NCBI GenBank assembly: GCA_030650395.1 | Contig: JAUSDY010000078.1 | Coordinates: forward strand, 1-64,000 | Direction of reading: 5' to 3' | Length of the DNA: 64,000 nucleotides | From: Acidobacteriota bacterium | GTDB lineage: Bacteria > Acidobacteriota > Vicinamibacteria > Vicinamibacterales > UBA2999 | In this document: piece by piece, positions 24,338-32,601 of the stretch | How the letters are laid out: every line of letters starts with the position of its first letter | Position numbering within the stretch: the first letter of the stretch is position 1 | The notes under the pieces: model-generated | Seen by the model: only the letters and a program-made list of their open reading frames with translations | Told to the model about the DNA's origin: nothing | Database searches by the model: none | Program-made: the position numbers and the translations under genes

Positions 24338-25153
24338 ATGAAATCGTCGATGAGAACGCGTCTTGTGACTCTCGTACTGTTCGCGATCATCTCCGCCACG
24401 GCGGTCGCGCAAGCTGATGTCTTCGCCACGCTCGGCTCGAACGAGACCGAAGCGCGCGAGCAGATCTTCAGCAGCTTCTCGAGCGGCTTCGTCACGCCGG
24501 CAGGCACCGCGGAGGTGTTCAAGGTCGCGACCGCCGAAGGCCGCGCCGCCATCGTGCGCGCGGTGATTGCGTTTGCGCGTAGCTACTCGACCAGCGCCGA
24601 TTTCACCCGGCGTTACGCCACCTTCCGCGACGATCAGAAACCCGCGGCGCCCGAGGCCGGCAAGTCCGGCGACCAGCTGCGCGCCGAGCAGCGCCAGGGC
24701 CTCGAAGCCGGCATCGCCAACGCGCAGAAGATGGCGAAGGAAAGGCCGGCGATGAAAAAAGACATGGACCACCTCGCCGCCGAGTTGAAGAAGCAACTGG
24801 CCCAACTCGGTAAGGACAAGACCCTTAATAAGCAGGTCGACGAGACCCTGAAACAGGCAAACCAGGGACTGGCCGCGCAGTACCAGATCAAGGTTGTGGC
24901 GTGGGAGAAGAAATATCCCGCCGACCCAAAGGCGATCGTCGTCTTGCGCCTCAAAGAATTCCTCGCCGAATCGGCCACTGTGGATTTCGCCGCCAAGACC
25001 GCGTTGTCGAAGGAAAACAAGAAACAGGTGTTCATCAACCCGGACTACGAGCTGAAACCGATGCAGTGGAAGATGATGTATCGCGCCGGCAAACCGGCGG
25101 TTGAGGCGGCGCGGGCGGCGGCCCAGGACTGGCTCAAGGCGCTCGGCGGCTGA
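24338..25153 (+). CDS. Hypothetical periplasmic helical protein
   Basis: 271 residues. Signal peptide MKSSMRTRLVTLVLFAIISATAVAQA. The mature protein is mainly helical and charged, with a Lys/Gln-rich stretch (MKKDMDHLAAELKKQLAQLG; LNKQVDETLKQANQGL) that may form coiled coil, and a C-terminal part ending WKMMYRAGKPAVEAARAAAQ. No known domain recognised. A free-standing gene between the dehydrogenase and a small disordered protein on the same strand; 54 bases from the former. Confidence 0.75.
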   Translation: MKSSMRTRLVTLVLFAIISATAVAQADVFATLGSNETEAREQIFSSFSSGFVTPAGTAEVFKVATAEGRAAIVRAVIAFARSYSTSADFTRRYATFRDDQKPAAPEAGKSGDQLRAEQRQGLEAGIANAQKMAKERPAMKKDMDHLAAELKKQLAQLGKDKTLNKQVDETLKQANQGLAAQYQIKVVAWEKKYPADPKAIVVLRLKEFLAESATVDFAAKTALSKENKKQVFINPDYELKPMQWKMMYRAGKPAVEAARAAAQDWLKALGG

Positions 25154-25193
25154 ACGGTACGCGCCTTGCTGGGATCTGCCTTGGAGGATTTCC

Positions 25194-25559
25194 ATGGCCA
25201 CGCAGATCGCCGACCCGAAGACACCCGAAACCAAACCGCACGGCACCACGACCGACCAGGTGAAAGAAATGGAAAGCGAGGGCCAGGCCCAGACTCAGGG
25301 CCAGCCCGCGACGCCCGATCCGGATGAAGCCACGCCCAGCGGCGGCGACCAGAACATTGACACCGCCGGCACCGACGCGGATACCGAGCGGTCGGCCGCC
25401 AACGACCCAACCGGGCAACCGAAGGGCTCCAGTGTGGAAGTGCCCGGCGACACCGGCTCAGGGGACATCGTCGGCCGCACCGGCGAGCAGATGCCGCGCC
25501 AGAGCCACGACGGGCTGGAAGCCGACTCGCGCGAAGACAGCAACGGAACGCGGAACTAA
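25194..25559 (+). CDS. Hypothetical disordered hydrophilic protein
   Basis: 121 residues, almost no hydrophobic core, rich in Thr, Asp, Glu, Gly and Pro (MATQIADPKTPETKPHG; GGDQNIDTAGTDADTE). Likely intrinsically disordered; stress-type hydrophilins look like this, but no family is recognised. Start ATG 25194 has GGAGG at ideal distance. The last codons (GTRN) and the TAA stop lie in the palindrome GCGGAACTAAAGTTCCGC, so the repeat ends the gene. Confidence 0.7.
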   Translation: MATQIADPKTPETKPHGTTTDQVKEMESEGQAQTQGQPATPDPDEATPSGGDQNIDTAGTDADTERSAANDPTGQPKGSSVEVPGDTGSGDIVGRTGEQMPRQSHDGLEADSREDSNGTRN

Positions 25560-25567
25560 AGTTCCGC
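25550..25567. repeat. Palindromic repeat GCGGAACTAAAGTTCCGC, copy 1
   Basis: An 18-base near-perfect palindrome followed by GCTAC. It lies at the junction of two convergent genes and supplies the stop codon of the plus-strand one. Other copies: 57304 and the pair at 63897/63958. Confidence 0.85.
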
Positions 25568-25568
25568 G

Positions 25569-26219
25569 CTACACGGGCGAATCGGCAAGCAGCGCGCGCA
25601 CTTCGTCGTCGCTGGTCTCGGTGAAGTCCAGGTAGCACTGGCTCACCGCTGCGAACGACGCCGGGGCGTAGAGGCACACGATGTCGTCGGCAAGGTCGGC
25701 GAGGTCGTGGCAGGTTTCAGCCGCGCCGACCGGCACCGCCACCACCACTCGCGCAGGCGTTAACAACCGCGCCGCCTGCACGGCCGCTTTCATCGTCGAA
25801 CCAGTGGCGAGGCCATCATCGACGAGGACCACGACTTTCCCTTTGATGTCGAGCGGCGGTCGTGCGCCGCGATAGGCCAGTTCGCGCCGCACGAGCTCTT
25901 GCTCTTCTTCAGCGGCGACCTTTTCGATCGCGGCGAGCGAGACGCGGCAGGCACGAATGACTGGCTGGTTCAATACGCGCACGCCGCCCGATGCGATCGC
26001 GCCCATCGCCAGCTCGCGATGACCGGGCACGCCAAGCTTTCTCACGACAAAAACATCGAGCGGCGCGGCGAGCGCATGCGCAACTTCGTGACCGACGGGA
26101 ACACCGCCGCGCGGCAATGCCAGTACCGCGACATCGCCACGGCGTTCGTAGCGTGACAACGATCGCGCGAGCGCAATTCCGGCCTGGCGCCGATTTTCGA
26201 AGGGTCGAAGCTCGTTCAC
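25569..26219 (-). CDS. Phosphoribosyltransferase family protein
   Basis: 216 residues. Type I PRTase fold: ALPRGGVPVGHEVAHAL near the N-terminus and the PRPP-binding loop VVLVDDGLATGSTMKAAV. FVVRKLGVPGHRELAMGAIA and VPVGAAETCHDLADLADDIV are shared with stand-alone PRTase-like proteins often linked to dienelactone-hydrolase domains or stress genes; the base substrate is unknown. GTG 26219 start. Convergent with the preceding gene, the two stops being separated only by the palindromic repeat. Confidence 0.87.
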   Translation of the reverse strand: MNELRPFENRRQAGIALARSLSRYERRGDVAVLALPRGGVPVGHEVAHALAAPLDVFVVRKLGVPGHRELAMGAIASGGVRVLNQPVIRACRVSLAAIEKVAAEEEQELVRRELAYRGARPPLDIKGKVVVLVDDGLATGSTMKAAVQAARLLTPARVVVAVPVGAAETCHDLADLADDIVCLYAPASFAAVSQCYLDFTETSDDEVRALLADSPV

Positions 26220-26305
26220 GTCCGTTCGTGTCCCACGGCTTGGACAATTGCAAATCGAGATCCAAGCCCAGCTGCATCAGGATTTCTCGTGAGTTAGGAT
26301 GGCGT

Positions 26306-26482
26306 ATGAGCGATCGAGTTGTCGTCCACCTGCCGCCGATGCCGCAACCGAAAGACTTTGGTCTCGACGCCAAGGTCACCGACGATACGCACGCCGCCGC
26401 GCGTTACGACAAAGCGCTGAAGGTATGGGAGCGCGTCGTCAGCGACATCGCGAAGCGGGTCGGATCGAAGAAGAAAAAATAG
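26306..26482 (+). CDS. Hypothetical 58-residue protein
   Basis: MSDRVVVHLPPMPQPKDFGL followed by ARYDKALKVWERVVSDIAKR and a KKKK tail. It has a compact helical segment with a basic end and may bind nucleic acid. No family recognised. ATG 26306 follows AGTTAGGATGG, a weak ribosome binding site. Codon use is like the neighbours. Confidence 0.5.
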   Translation: MSDRVVVHLPPMPQPKDFGLDAKVTDDTHAAARYDKALKVWERVVSDIAKRVGSKKKK

Positions 26483-26569
26483 GCGGGCCGCACCGGCTGA
26501 GCTTGGAAGCTTAGCCGTAGATCCTCCGGGGTACGGGTTATGCAACTAGAACCCACGGAGGATTCTCTT

Positions 26570-27721
26570 ATGTTTCGCGCATTGCTCACACTCTCAGTCC
26601 TGGCGGTTCCCCTCGCCTACACCACGGTCCCTGTCGAGGCGCAGAACCGGCCGGCGCGAATGCGTTTCGAGGCCATGGATCAAAACCGCGACGGCAAGAT
26701 TTCCCAGGACGAATGGCGAGGCTCGCAACAATCATTCAGTGTCCACGATTGGAATCGCGATGGCGTGCTGTCGGGCCCGGAAGTCCGAATTGGGGCCCAG
26801 CGCACCAGCAATGTGGCAGAGCCTGACCACAACCCTGGCCGTTTCGAACGTAACCTGGACTGGACGACGGCGAACTTCACCGCGCTTGACCACAACCGCG
26901 ACGGCAAACTGATGGCCAACGAGTGGCACTTCGACGTGGAAACGTTCCGCCGTGTCGACGACAACCGCGACAACGCCATTAATCGAGCGGAGTTCATCGG
27001 CGCCGACGATGACGACGATCGGGGCGACAATTTCGACGATCTGGACTACAACAATAACGGTCTGGTCGAGCGCGGCGAATGGCATGGCAGCAACGCCTCG
27101 TTCACGGCGCTGGATAAAAACCGCGACGGCCGCTTGAGCCGCTTCGAGGTGGTCGGCAGCCAGGAGACGACTGGCGATACCTACGACCAGTTTGCGTCGT
27201 TGGATTACGACCGCAACGGCTCGATCGCGCGCAACGAATGGCACTGGTCGCAGGGCAGCTTCTCGTCGCGCGACCTCGATCGCAACGGCGTGATCTCGCG
27301 CCGCGAGTTCGAGGCCACCGGCGGCGACACATCGACGACGGCGTCGGGCGCAGGGTCGCAGACGGTGCGGGTGAACTCGCAAGCGCGCTGGACTGATGCC
27401 AACCTCGATGTCCGTGCCGGCGACGTGCTGACGTTCAACGCCAGCGGCACCATCACGATGAGCGACAACCCGGCTGACACCTCGGTCCCGGCCGGCGCGA
27501 CGACGGGACGCAGGGCGCCGGACGCGCCGATCCTCAACCAGCTGGCGGGCGGACTGATTGCCCGCATCGACGGCTACGGCCCGATCTGGATCGGCAACCG
27601 GACTACGGTGACCGCTCCGGTCAGTGGCCGTCTCTATCTGGGCGTGAACGACGACCACCTGCCGGATAACACGGGCGAGTACGTCGTCACCGTCGGCGTG
27701 CAGGGACGCACGCTCCGATAA
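26570..27721 (+). CDS. Secreted EF-hand protein with C-terminal PA-IL-like lectin domain
   Basis: 383 residues. Signal peptide MFRALLTLSVLAVPLAYTTV...EAQ. Eight EF-hand-like 12-residue loops follow, e.g. DQNRDGKISQDEW, DHNRDGKLMANEW, DYNNNGLVERGEW, DKNRDGRLSRFEV, DLDRNGVISRREF; most keep D-x-N/D-x-D/N-G at calcium positions 1-3-5-6. Residues ~270-383 (VRAGDVLTFNASGTI; DGYGPIWIGNRTTV; LYLGVNDDHLPDNTG) match the PA-IL/LecA-like galactose-binding domain, which also uses calcium. Ribosome binding site GGAGG before ATG 26570. Probable extracellular calcium-dependent carbohydrate binder (inference from domains). Confidence 0.9.
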   Translation: MFRALLTLSVLAVPLAYTTVPVEAQNRPARMRFEAMDQNRDGKISQDEWRGSQQSFSVHDWNRDGVLSGPEVRIGAQRTSNVAEPDHNPGRFERNLDWTTANFTALDHNRDGKLMANEWHFDVETFRRVDDNRDNAINRAEFIGADDDDDRGDNFDDLDYNNNGLVERGEWHGSNASFTALDKNRDGRLSRFEVVGSQETTGDTYDQFASLDYDRNGSIARNEWHWSQGSFSSRDLDRNGVISRREFEATGGDTSTTASGAGSQTVRVNSQARWTDANLDVRAGDVLTFNASGTITMSDNPADTSVPAGATTGRRAPDAPILNQLAGGLIARIDGYGPIWIGNRTTVTAPVSGRLYLGVNDDHLPDNTGEYVVTVGVQGRTLR

Positions 27722-27725
27722 ACAG

Positions 27726-27806
27726 AACCTGCCGGGAGGTGCGTGTTGCTCCGTCGGGAGTCACGCACTTCACCGTCGGGAGAATTATTCACGGTCGGGA
27801 ATTAAT
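27726..27806. repeat. Diverged period-18/20 repeat, fifth site
   Basis: Units built on TCGGGAG (CTCCGTCGGGAGTCACGC, CACCGTCGGGAGAATTATT, CACGGTCGGGAATTAA) right after the EF-hand gene stop. The core resembles the inverted arm of the period-18 family but spacing has drifted. Confidence 0.5.
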
Positions 27807-27829
27807 TTCCCCGTTTCCACAGAGGTCTT

Positions 27830-28078
27830 GTGAACTCGAAAAACGACTCAACGCCGAACGCAAGTGTCGACAACGGCCACCAGAAATCGGTTTCAGGCAA
27901 GAAGCAGCACGGGCCGGACGAAAAGCTTGGGAAAGACGCCGGCGGGAATGACGGCAGCATGGGTCAGAATCGCCGGGCCGAGAACAGTAAATCAGTCGGC
28001 TCCCACAAGCCCGGTGGCGACGGGCCGGGGACGAAAACATTCAAGCACGAACACGATAGGGCTAACGGTGGCAGCTAA
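27830..28078 (+). CDS. Hypothetical small hydrophilic protein
   Basis: 82 residues from GTG 27830, rich in Asn, Ser, Lys, Gly and His (KSVSGKKQHGPDEKLGKDAG; KTFKHEHDRANGGS). It looks disordered, like the protein at 25194. No family recognised. The weak start and composition make it uncertain, but the frame is free of stops, does not overlap other genes and has ordinary codon use. Confidence 0.42.
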   Translation: MNSKNDSTPNASVDNGHQKSVSGKKQHGPDEKLGKDAGGNDGSMGQNRRAENSKSVGSHKPGGDGPGTKTFKHEHDRANGGS

Positions 28079-28410
28079 ACGAACGTCAACGCACGGCGCC
28101 CGTTAGGCGGAGTTTTCCCGCAAGCTGTTCTCTCGAATCAGGCTGGCTTCGTACCGCGCTCGTGTGTCCTGCTCCCAGGCCACTGGATCCATCCCTCAAC
28201 AACCATGGGGAGAACTCATGTAGCCCTGCCAGAACTGGCCGACTACGGTCGTGACTTGCTGGAAGGTGGCGCGGAGTCTCAGAAGGGCGGTCATCTCTAC
28301 AAGACTACACCAATGGCCTGTCCTGCCCTTCGACTCAGGATTCTGGTGGGCGTGACCAATCTAACGAAGTCGGATGTGGCTTGCCAACCGTAGCTCGAAC
28401 TGTTCGGGGA
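28079..28410. other. Intergenic stretch without a supported gene
   Basis: About 330 bases upstream of the hairpin region and tRNA-Arg. It includes the word CCTGCCCTTCGACTCAGGA at 28319-28340, a member of the CCCTTCGACTC...GGGCAGG repeat family also seen at 33025 and 63437. No convincing frame on either strand. Confidence 0.4.
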
Positions 28411-28483
28411 GGTCCCCCTTCGCGACTCGAACATCAGTGCGTCGCTTCGGGGGACAACCTTCGCGGGAATGAGAGCGAAGGTT
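28411..28483 (-). terminator. Tandem hairpins behind tRNA-Arg
   Basis: Two stems: GTCCCCC...GGGGGAC enclosing GCGAC/GTCGC (28411-28455), and AACCTTCGC/GCGAAGGTT (28456-28483). The second touches the 3' CCA end of the tRNA gene. On the minus strand they follow the tRNA and could end its transcription or guide 3' processing. Confidence 0.45.
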
Positions 28484-28559
28484 GGTGCGCCCAGCATGAT
28501 TCGAACATGCGACCTCCCGGTTCGTAGCCGGACGCTCTATCCAGCTGAGCTATGGGCGC
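28483..28559 (-). tRNA. tRNA-Arg (ACG anticodon)
   Basis: Minus-strand gene beginning GCGCCCA at 28559 and ending TGGGCGC-A-CCA at 28483, with encoded CCA. D-loop AGCTCAGCTGGATAGAGC, anticodon loop CTACGAA (anticodon bases 28523-28525), variable loop AGGTC and T-loop GTTCGAATC. A34 is the target of TadA, whose gene is in this window. Confidence 0.96.
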
Positions 28560-28599
28560 GACAACTTATGATCCTAACACACGGGCTGGAACGGGTAAA

Positions 28600-28810
28600 T
28601 CTTTTGAGCGGTTGATCTTGTGATGGCTTGATCGCTCGGTTGCTCCGGCGATCTGATGATCTGACATCTTACGATCTGAGCCCGCCCTAGCGCGGGGCGT
28701 CGACAGGTCAGCCCAGCAAGATCGTCAGATCGGTCAACCGATCACTAGATAAACAGATCAATAGACCGATCAACCCATCAAGAGATCAAGAGCTCAAAAG
28801 ATCCTCAAAA
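28600..28810. repeat. Intergenic word repeats built on GATCn
   Basis: Degenerate direct and inverted words: CGATCTGATGATCTGACATC, CAGCAAGATCGTCAGATCGG, AACAGATCAATAGACCGATC, CATCAAGAGATCAAGAGCTC. Self-complementary in several registers. It fills the space between tRNA-Arg and the 3' end of the GH3 gene. Confidence 0.6.
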
Positions 28811-28822
28811 GAATCTGCCGCG

Positions 28823-30634
28823 CTACTGAGATGCGGTGCCGCGCAGGAGCCCATGTCCGATTGGGAACAAGCCTGGCAGGGTGATCGGCAACTTTCCGGT
28901 AATCGGTATCTCGCCCGCGATGGCACGAACGGCCGCGCGTTCGGCGGCGTCTGAAAAATCATACGTCAGCAGCATCGCCGGCGTCTCGGGCACGCCCATC
29001 GCCGTGTAGGGGTTGCCGAAGAACACCGTCACGAACGGCTGCGACCGGCGCTCGCTGACGCGCGCGATGTCCTGCAGCAGCTGCGCGACTTGCGGATCGA
29101 GATCGAGCCGGCCGCTGCCGGATGACGCGCGCACGAACACGCCGGCGACGACCGCGTCGTACTTCGCGGCAAGCGCCCGGATCATGTCGAGCTCCGCGGG
29201 CGTGGTGCGATCGGACACCTCGAACGATTCGGTCGCCGGCCATCGCGACCGCAGCTCGGGAATCATGGTGCGGCTCGGCGCCGCAATCCGCCAGCCCGAG
29301 GGGTAGTCGAGTACCGACAGGTACAACACGCTGCCGCTGCGCGGAGTCGGCAGCGGCACGCTGTTGCGCGCGTCCTTGATCAGCGTGACGGCGCGATCGC
29401 TCACCGACCGCGCCACGGCGTCGTGCTTGCGGCCGCCGAGCGAGAGCGACACCGATTCGAGATTGACCGTGCGAACGCGGTGCAAACCAAGCCGCGCCTT
29501 GGCCTCGAGGATGCGGCGCACCGACCGCTCGACCTGCGCGCGCGGGATCTGCCCCGCCGTCACCGCCGCGACGATGGCCTGGGCCGCCGCGGCGGAATCC
29601 GGCGAATCGAGAATCACGTCGACGCCGGCCGTTGCCGCCCGCACCGCTGCGTCGCCCGCCGAGGCCATCCTCACGATCGCCGCCATCTTCATCGAGTCGG
29701 TATAGATCAGTCCGTTGAAGCCCATTTCGCCGCGCAGCAGGCCGCCGATCACTTTCTGGCTGAAGGTCGCCGGGCCCCTGTCCGGATCGATCGCCGGCAG
29801 CTCGATGTGCGCCACCATCACGCCCGCCGCTCCGCCCGCGATGCCCGCCTTGAAGGGCGGCAGCTCCACTGCGTCGAAGCGCGCGCGCGGATGCGGGATG
29901 AGCGGCAAGCCGAGATGCGAATCGACGTCGGTGTCGCCGTGCCCCGGAAAGTGCTTGAGCGTGGCGAGCATGCCGGCCTCCTGCACGCCCTTGACCCAGC
30001 CGGCCACCATCGCGCCGGCACGCACTGGATCTTCACCAAACGAGCGGATGTTGATCACCGGGTTGCGCGGGTTGTTGTTGACGTCGGCCACCGGACCGAA
30101 GTCGACATGCACGCCCATGCCGCGGCTTTCGACGCCGGTGATCTTGCCGGCCTCGTAGGCGAGCTGCGGATCGCCAGTCGCGCCAAACGCCATCGCCCGT
30201 GGAAACTTGGTGGCGCCGGCGATGCGCATGCCCGCGCCCCACTCGAAATCAGAAGACGCCAGCAGCGGCAACGCCGAGACCGACTGCAGCCGATTGAGCA
30301 GTGACGCCAGCTCCATCGGCTGGCCGAGAATGATCGGCGAATAGGTCGGGTTGAGCATCACCTGCGGCACCGGTTCGGAGCCGCCAAAGGCGATCACGCC
30401 GCCGATGTGCGACTCGCGAATCAGCTTCACGAGCGCGTCGTACTTGTCGGAATCGCTACTGAGGTAAGTGGAGTCGAGCGGGGCGAAGATCATCTGCCCC
30501 ACCCGCTGCTCGAGGGTCAGCTTCTTGAGCGTCGCATCGACCCATTGCTGCGCGGCCCGATCGAGCGGCGCCTGCGCGACAGCGTTCAGACTAAGCAGCG
30601 TGAAGAGGGCGACAGCGGCCATCGCTCGTGGCAT
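28823..30634 (-). CDS. Secreted glycoside hydrolase family 3 protein (NagZ-like beta-N-acetylhexosaminidase/beta-glucosidase)
   Basis: 603 residues. Signal peptide MPRAMAAVALFTLLSLNAVAQ. The GH3 N-terminal TIM barrel shows EQRVGQMIFAP, the NagZ-type motif KHFPGHGDTDVDSH (His/Asp dyad) and the catalytic nucleophile Asp in GLIYTDSMKM. A second alpha/beta domain (residues ~400-600) follows, which short NagZ enzymes lack. The KHFPGHG motif points to N-acetylhexosaminidase-type substrates such as peptidoglycan or chitin pieces. ATG 30634 has AGGATGG upstream. Divergent from moaB. Confidence 0.9.
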   Translation of the reverse strand: MPRAMAAVALFTLLSLNAVAQAPLDRAAQQWVDATLKKLTLEQRVGQMIFAPLDSTYLSSDSDKYDALVKLIRESHIGGVIAFGGSEPVPQVMLNPTYSPIILGQPMELASLLNRLQSVSALPLLASSDFEWGAGMRIAGATKFPRAMAFGATGDPQLAYEAGKITGVESRGMGVHVDFGPVADVNNNPRNPVINIRSFGEDPVRAGAMVAGWVKGVQEAGMLATLKHFPGHGDTDVDSHLGLPLIPHPRARFDAVELPPFKAGIAGGAAGVMVAHIELPAIDPDRGPATFSQKVIGGLLRGEMGFNGLIYTDSMKMAAIVRMASAGDAAVRAATAGVDVILDSPDSAAAAQAIVAAVTAGQIPRAQVERSVRRILEAKARLGLHRVRTVNLESVSLSLGGRKHDAVARSVSDRAVTLIKDARNSVPLPTPRSGSVLYLSVLDYPSGWRIAAPSRTMIPELRSRWPATESFEVSDRTTPAELDMIRALAAKYDAVVAGVFVRASSGSGRLDLDPQVAQLLQDIARVSERRSQPFVTVFFGNPYTAMGVPETPAMLLTYDFSDAAERAAVRAIAGEIPITGKLPITLPGLFPIGHGLLRGTASQ

Positions 30635-30691
30635 GCGCCATCCTAACAAACACACAGGGTCAGCGGAACCCCTGAACCTGACTGAGCCTCA

Positions 30692-30697
30692 TATAAT
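30692..30697 (+). promoter_or_regulatory. -10 box (TATAAT) in front of moaB
   Basis: A perfect TATAAT seven bases upstream of the GTG start of moaB. No good -35 at 17 bases. The short distance would give a leaderless or nearly leaderless message. Confidence 0.4.
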
Positions 30698-30703
30698 CTG
30701 AGG

Positions 30704-31207
30704 GTGAGCAGTGCCGAACACAAGGCGCAGAGCCCGGCCCGGGTCAGGGTGTTCGTGCTGACCGTCAGCGATACGCGGACGGCCGAGACAGACGCGTCCG
30801 GAAAGGCGATCGCCGAGATGCTCACGGCAGCCGGCCATCAAGTGACGGGCGCGGCGATCGAGAAAGACGAGCCCGCGCGTGTCGCCGAGCTGGTGCGGCA
30901 ACAGGCCGCGATTGCCGATGTCGATGTCATCATCACCACCGGCGGCACCGGCCTCAGCAGCCGCGACAGCACCTTCGAAGCGATCGACGCGCTGCTCGAC
31001 AAGAAGCTCCCGGGGTTCGGCGAGTTGTTCCGCATGCTTAGTTACTACGAGCTCGGGCCCGCGGCGATGATGAGCCGCGCCAGTGCCGGCACCATTGGCA
31101 AGGTCGTGGTGTTGTCGCTGCCCGGATCCGAGAACGCGGTCAGGCTCGCGATGACCAAGCTGGTCATTCCGGAGCTCGGCCATTTGGTGCAGCAGACTCG
31201 GAAATAA
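30704..31207 (+). CDS. moaB: Molybdenum cofactor biosynthesis protein MoaB/MogA family
   Basis: 167 residues. Core [19 protein letters not shown], then [20 protein letters not shown] (molybdopterin-binding loop TTGGTG-x-x-x-R-D), SRASAGTIG and [11 protein letters not shown]. MoaB/MogA adenylylates molybdopterin before metal insertion by MoeA, which follows 34 bases downstream in the same direction. GTG 30704 start. The stop is followed by the word repeat GGCAGAAGGCAAAA twice, whose AGAAGG may serve as ribosome binding site for moeA. Confidence 0.92.
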   Translation: MSSAEHKAQSPARVRVFVLTVSDTRTAETDASGKAIAEMLTAAGHQVTGAAIEKDEPARVAELVRQQAAIADVDVIITTGGTGLSSRDSTFEAIDALLDKKLPGFGELFRMLSYYELGPAAMMSRASAGTIGKVVVLSLPGSENAVRLAMTKLVIPELGHLVQQTRK

Positions 31208-31241
31208 GGCAGAAGGCAAAAGGCAGAAGGCAAAAACGCAG

Positions 31242-32462
31242 ATGGCGAAGACCGGGATGCGGCCGATCAAGGACACGATTCCGCTCGAGGAAGCGCGCGC
31301 GCTGATCGAGCAGGCCTCGGTCCCGATCGAGCGCCGCGAGCGCGTGCGCCTGCTCGACGCCAACGGCCGCGTCAGCGCGGCCAACGTCGAGTCGAGCCGC
31401 GACGTGCCGCCGTTTTCGCGCGCCGGCATGGATGGCTACGCCGTGATCGCCGACGACACCTTCGGCGCCAGCCGCTACGATCCCAAGACCCTGCGCGTGA
31501 TCGAAAAGGTCTACACCGGGCAGGTCCCCACCGTGCGCGTCGAGGCCGGCACCGCCGTCGAGATCGCGACCGGCGCGCCGATGCCCGCCGGGGCCGACGC
31601 GGTGGTGATGGTCGAAGAAACCGAGAAGGCCGGCGACCAGGTCCGCATCCTCACGCCGGTCTACCCGCGCCAGAACGTCGGCCGGCAGGGCGCCGACATC
31701 GTGATCGGCCAAGTGGTGATCAAGCGCGGCGACGTCCTCAACCCCAGCCGCATCGGCGCCCTCGCGGCGCTGGGCGTCGGCGAGGTCGAGGTCTTCGAAA
31801 AACCGACGGTGGCGATCCTGTCGACCGGCAACGAGATTGTCGATCCCGGCACCGAGCTACAGCCCGGGCAGATCTATGACATCAACAAGTTCACGCTGAG
31901 CACGATCATCCAGGAGCATGGCGCGATTCCGAGACCCTTTGCGACCGCGCAAGACACCATCGACGCGCTGGAGCGCGCCATCGATGCCTGCGTGTTGTGC
32001 GACGTGCTGGTGTTCTCGGGCGGCAGCTCGGTCGGCGAGCGCGATCTGATCCTGGACGTGATCGGCCGCAAGGGCGAGATCGTGTTCCACGGCATCGCGG
32101 TGAAGCCGGGCAAGCCGACAGTGTTCGGCACCATCCAGGGCAAGCCCATGTTCGGCATGCCGGGTTACCCGACGTCGTGCCTGTCGAACGCCTACATGCT
32201 GCTGGTGCCCGCGCTGCGCCGCATCGCCCGCCTCGGCCCCAAGCCCCTGGCCACCATCTCGCTGCCACTCGGCCAGCGCATCGTCTCCACTACCGGACGC
32301 CACCAGTTCTACACAGTGCGCATCGTCGACGGCCAGGCGATGCCGGCGTTCAAGGCGTCCGGAGATATCACGTCGATGTCGAACGCCGATGGCTACATCG
32401 AGATTCCCGCACAGACGGATATCGTCGAGAAGGGACAGACGGTGGAGGTAAAGCTGTTTTGA
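31242..32462 (+). CDS. moeA: Molybdopterin molybdotransferase
   Basis: 406 residues. PFSRAGMDGYAVIADD (active-site region), GAPMPAGADAVVMVEET, ILSTGNEIVDPGTEL, FSGGSSVGERD, KPGKPTVFG and GMPGYPTSCLSNAYMLLVP are the conserved MoeA blocks. It inserts molybdate into adenylylated molybdopterin. Forms an operon with moaB and would serve Mo enzymes such as the IorAB-like hydroxylase. The 3' end runs into a large inverted repeat shared with 43445-43590. Confidence 0.95.
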   Translation: MAKTGMRPIKDTIPLEEARALIEQASVPIERRERVRLLDANGRVSAANVESSRDVPPFSRAGMDGYAVIADDTFGASRYDPKTLRVIEKVYTGQVPTVRVEAGTAVEIATGAPMPAGADAVVMVEETEKAGDQVRILTPVYPRQNVGRQGADIVIGQVVIKRGDVLNPSRIGALAALGVGEVEVFEKPTVAILSTGNEIVDPGTELQPGQIYDINKFTLSTIIQEHGAIPRPFATAQDTIDALERAIDACVLCDVLVFSGGSSVGERDLILDVIGRKGEIVFHGIAVKPGKPTVFGTIQGKPMFGMPGYPTSCLSNAYMLLVPALRRIARLGPKPLATISLPLGQRIVSTTGRHQFYTVRIVDGQAMPAFKASGDITSMSNADGYIEIPAQTDIVEKGQTVEVKLF

Positions 32463-32601
32463 TGTCGATCTCAGATAAGACTGTTCTGGCGTCGATCTCA
32501 GATCTCAGATCTCAGATTGCAGATTAATTTCAGATCGTTAGATCTGAGATTTGCAATTGATCTGCAATCTGAATTCTGAGATCTGAGATCGACAGGCGCG
32601 A
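32463..32601. repeat. Inverted word repeat (GATCTCAGATCTCAGATTGCAG type), site 1
   Basis: The left arm reads GTCGATCTCAGATCTCAGAT and ATTGCAGATTAATT; the right arm is its complement (GATCTGCAATCTGAA, then TCTGAGATCTGAGATCGAC). It would form a very long hairpin between the convergent moeA and the membrane protein gene, probably stopping transcription from both sides. The same family occurs at 43445-43590. Confidence 0.8.

Noticed and set aside
27726-27806. Intrinsic terminator after the EF-hand gene
   Set aside because: No stable stem followed by a T-run; the bases fit the diverged repeat family better.
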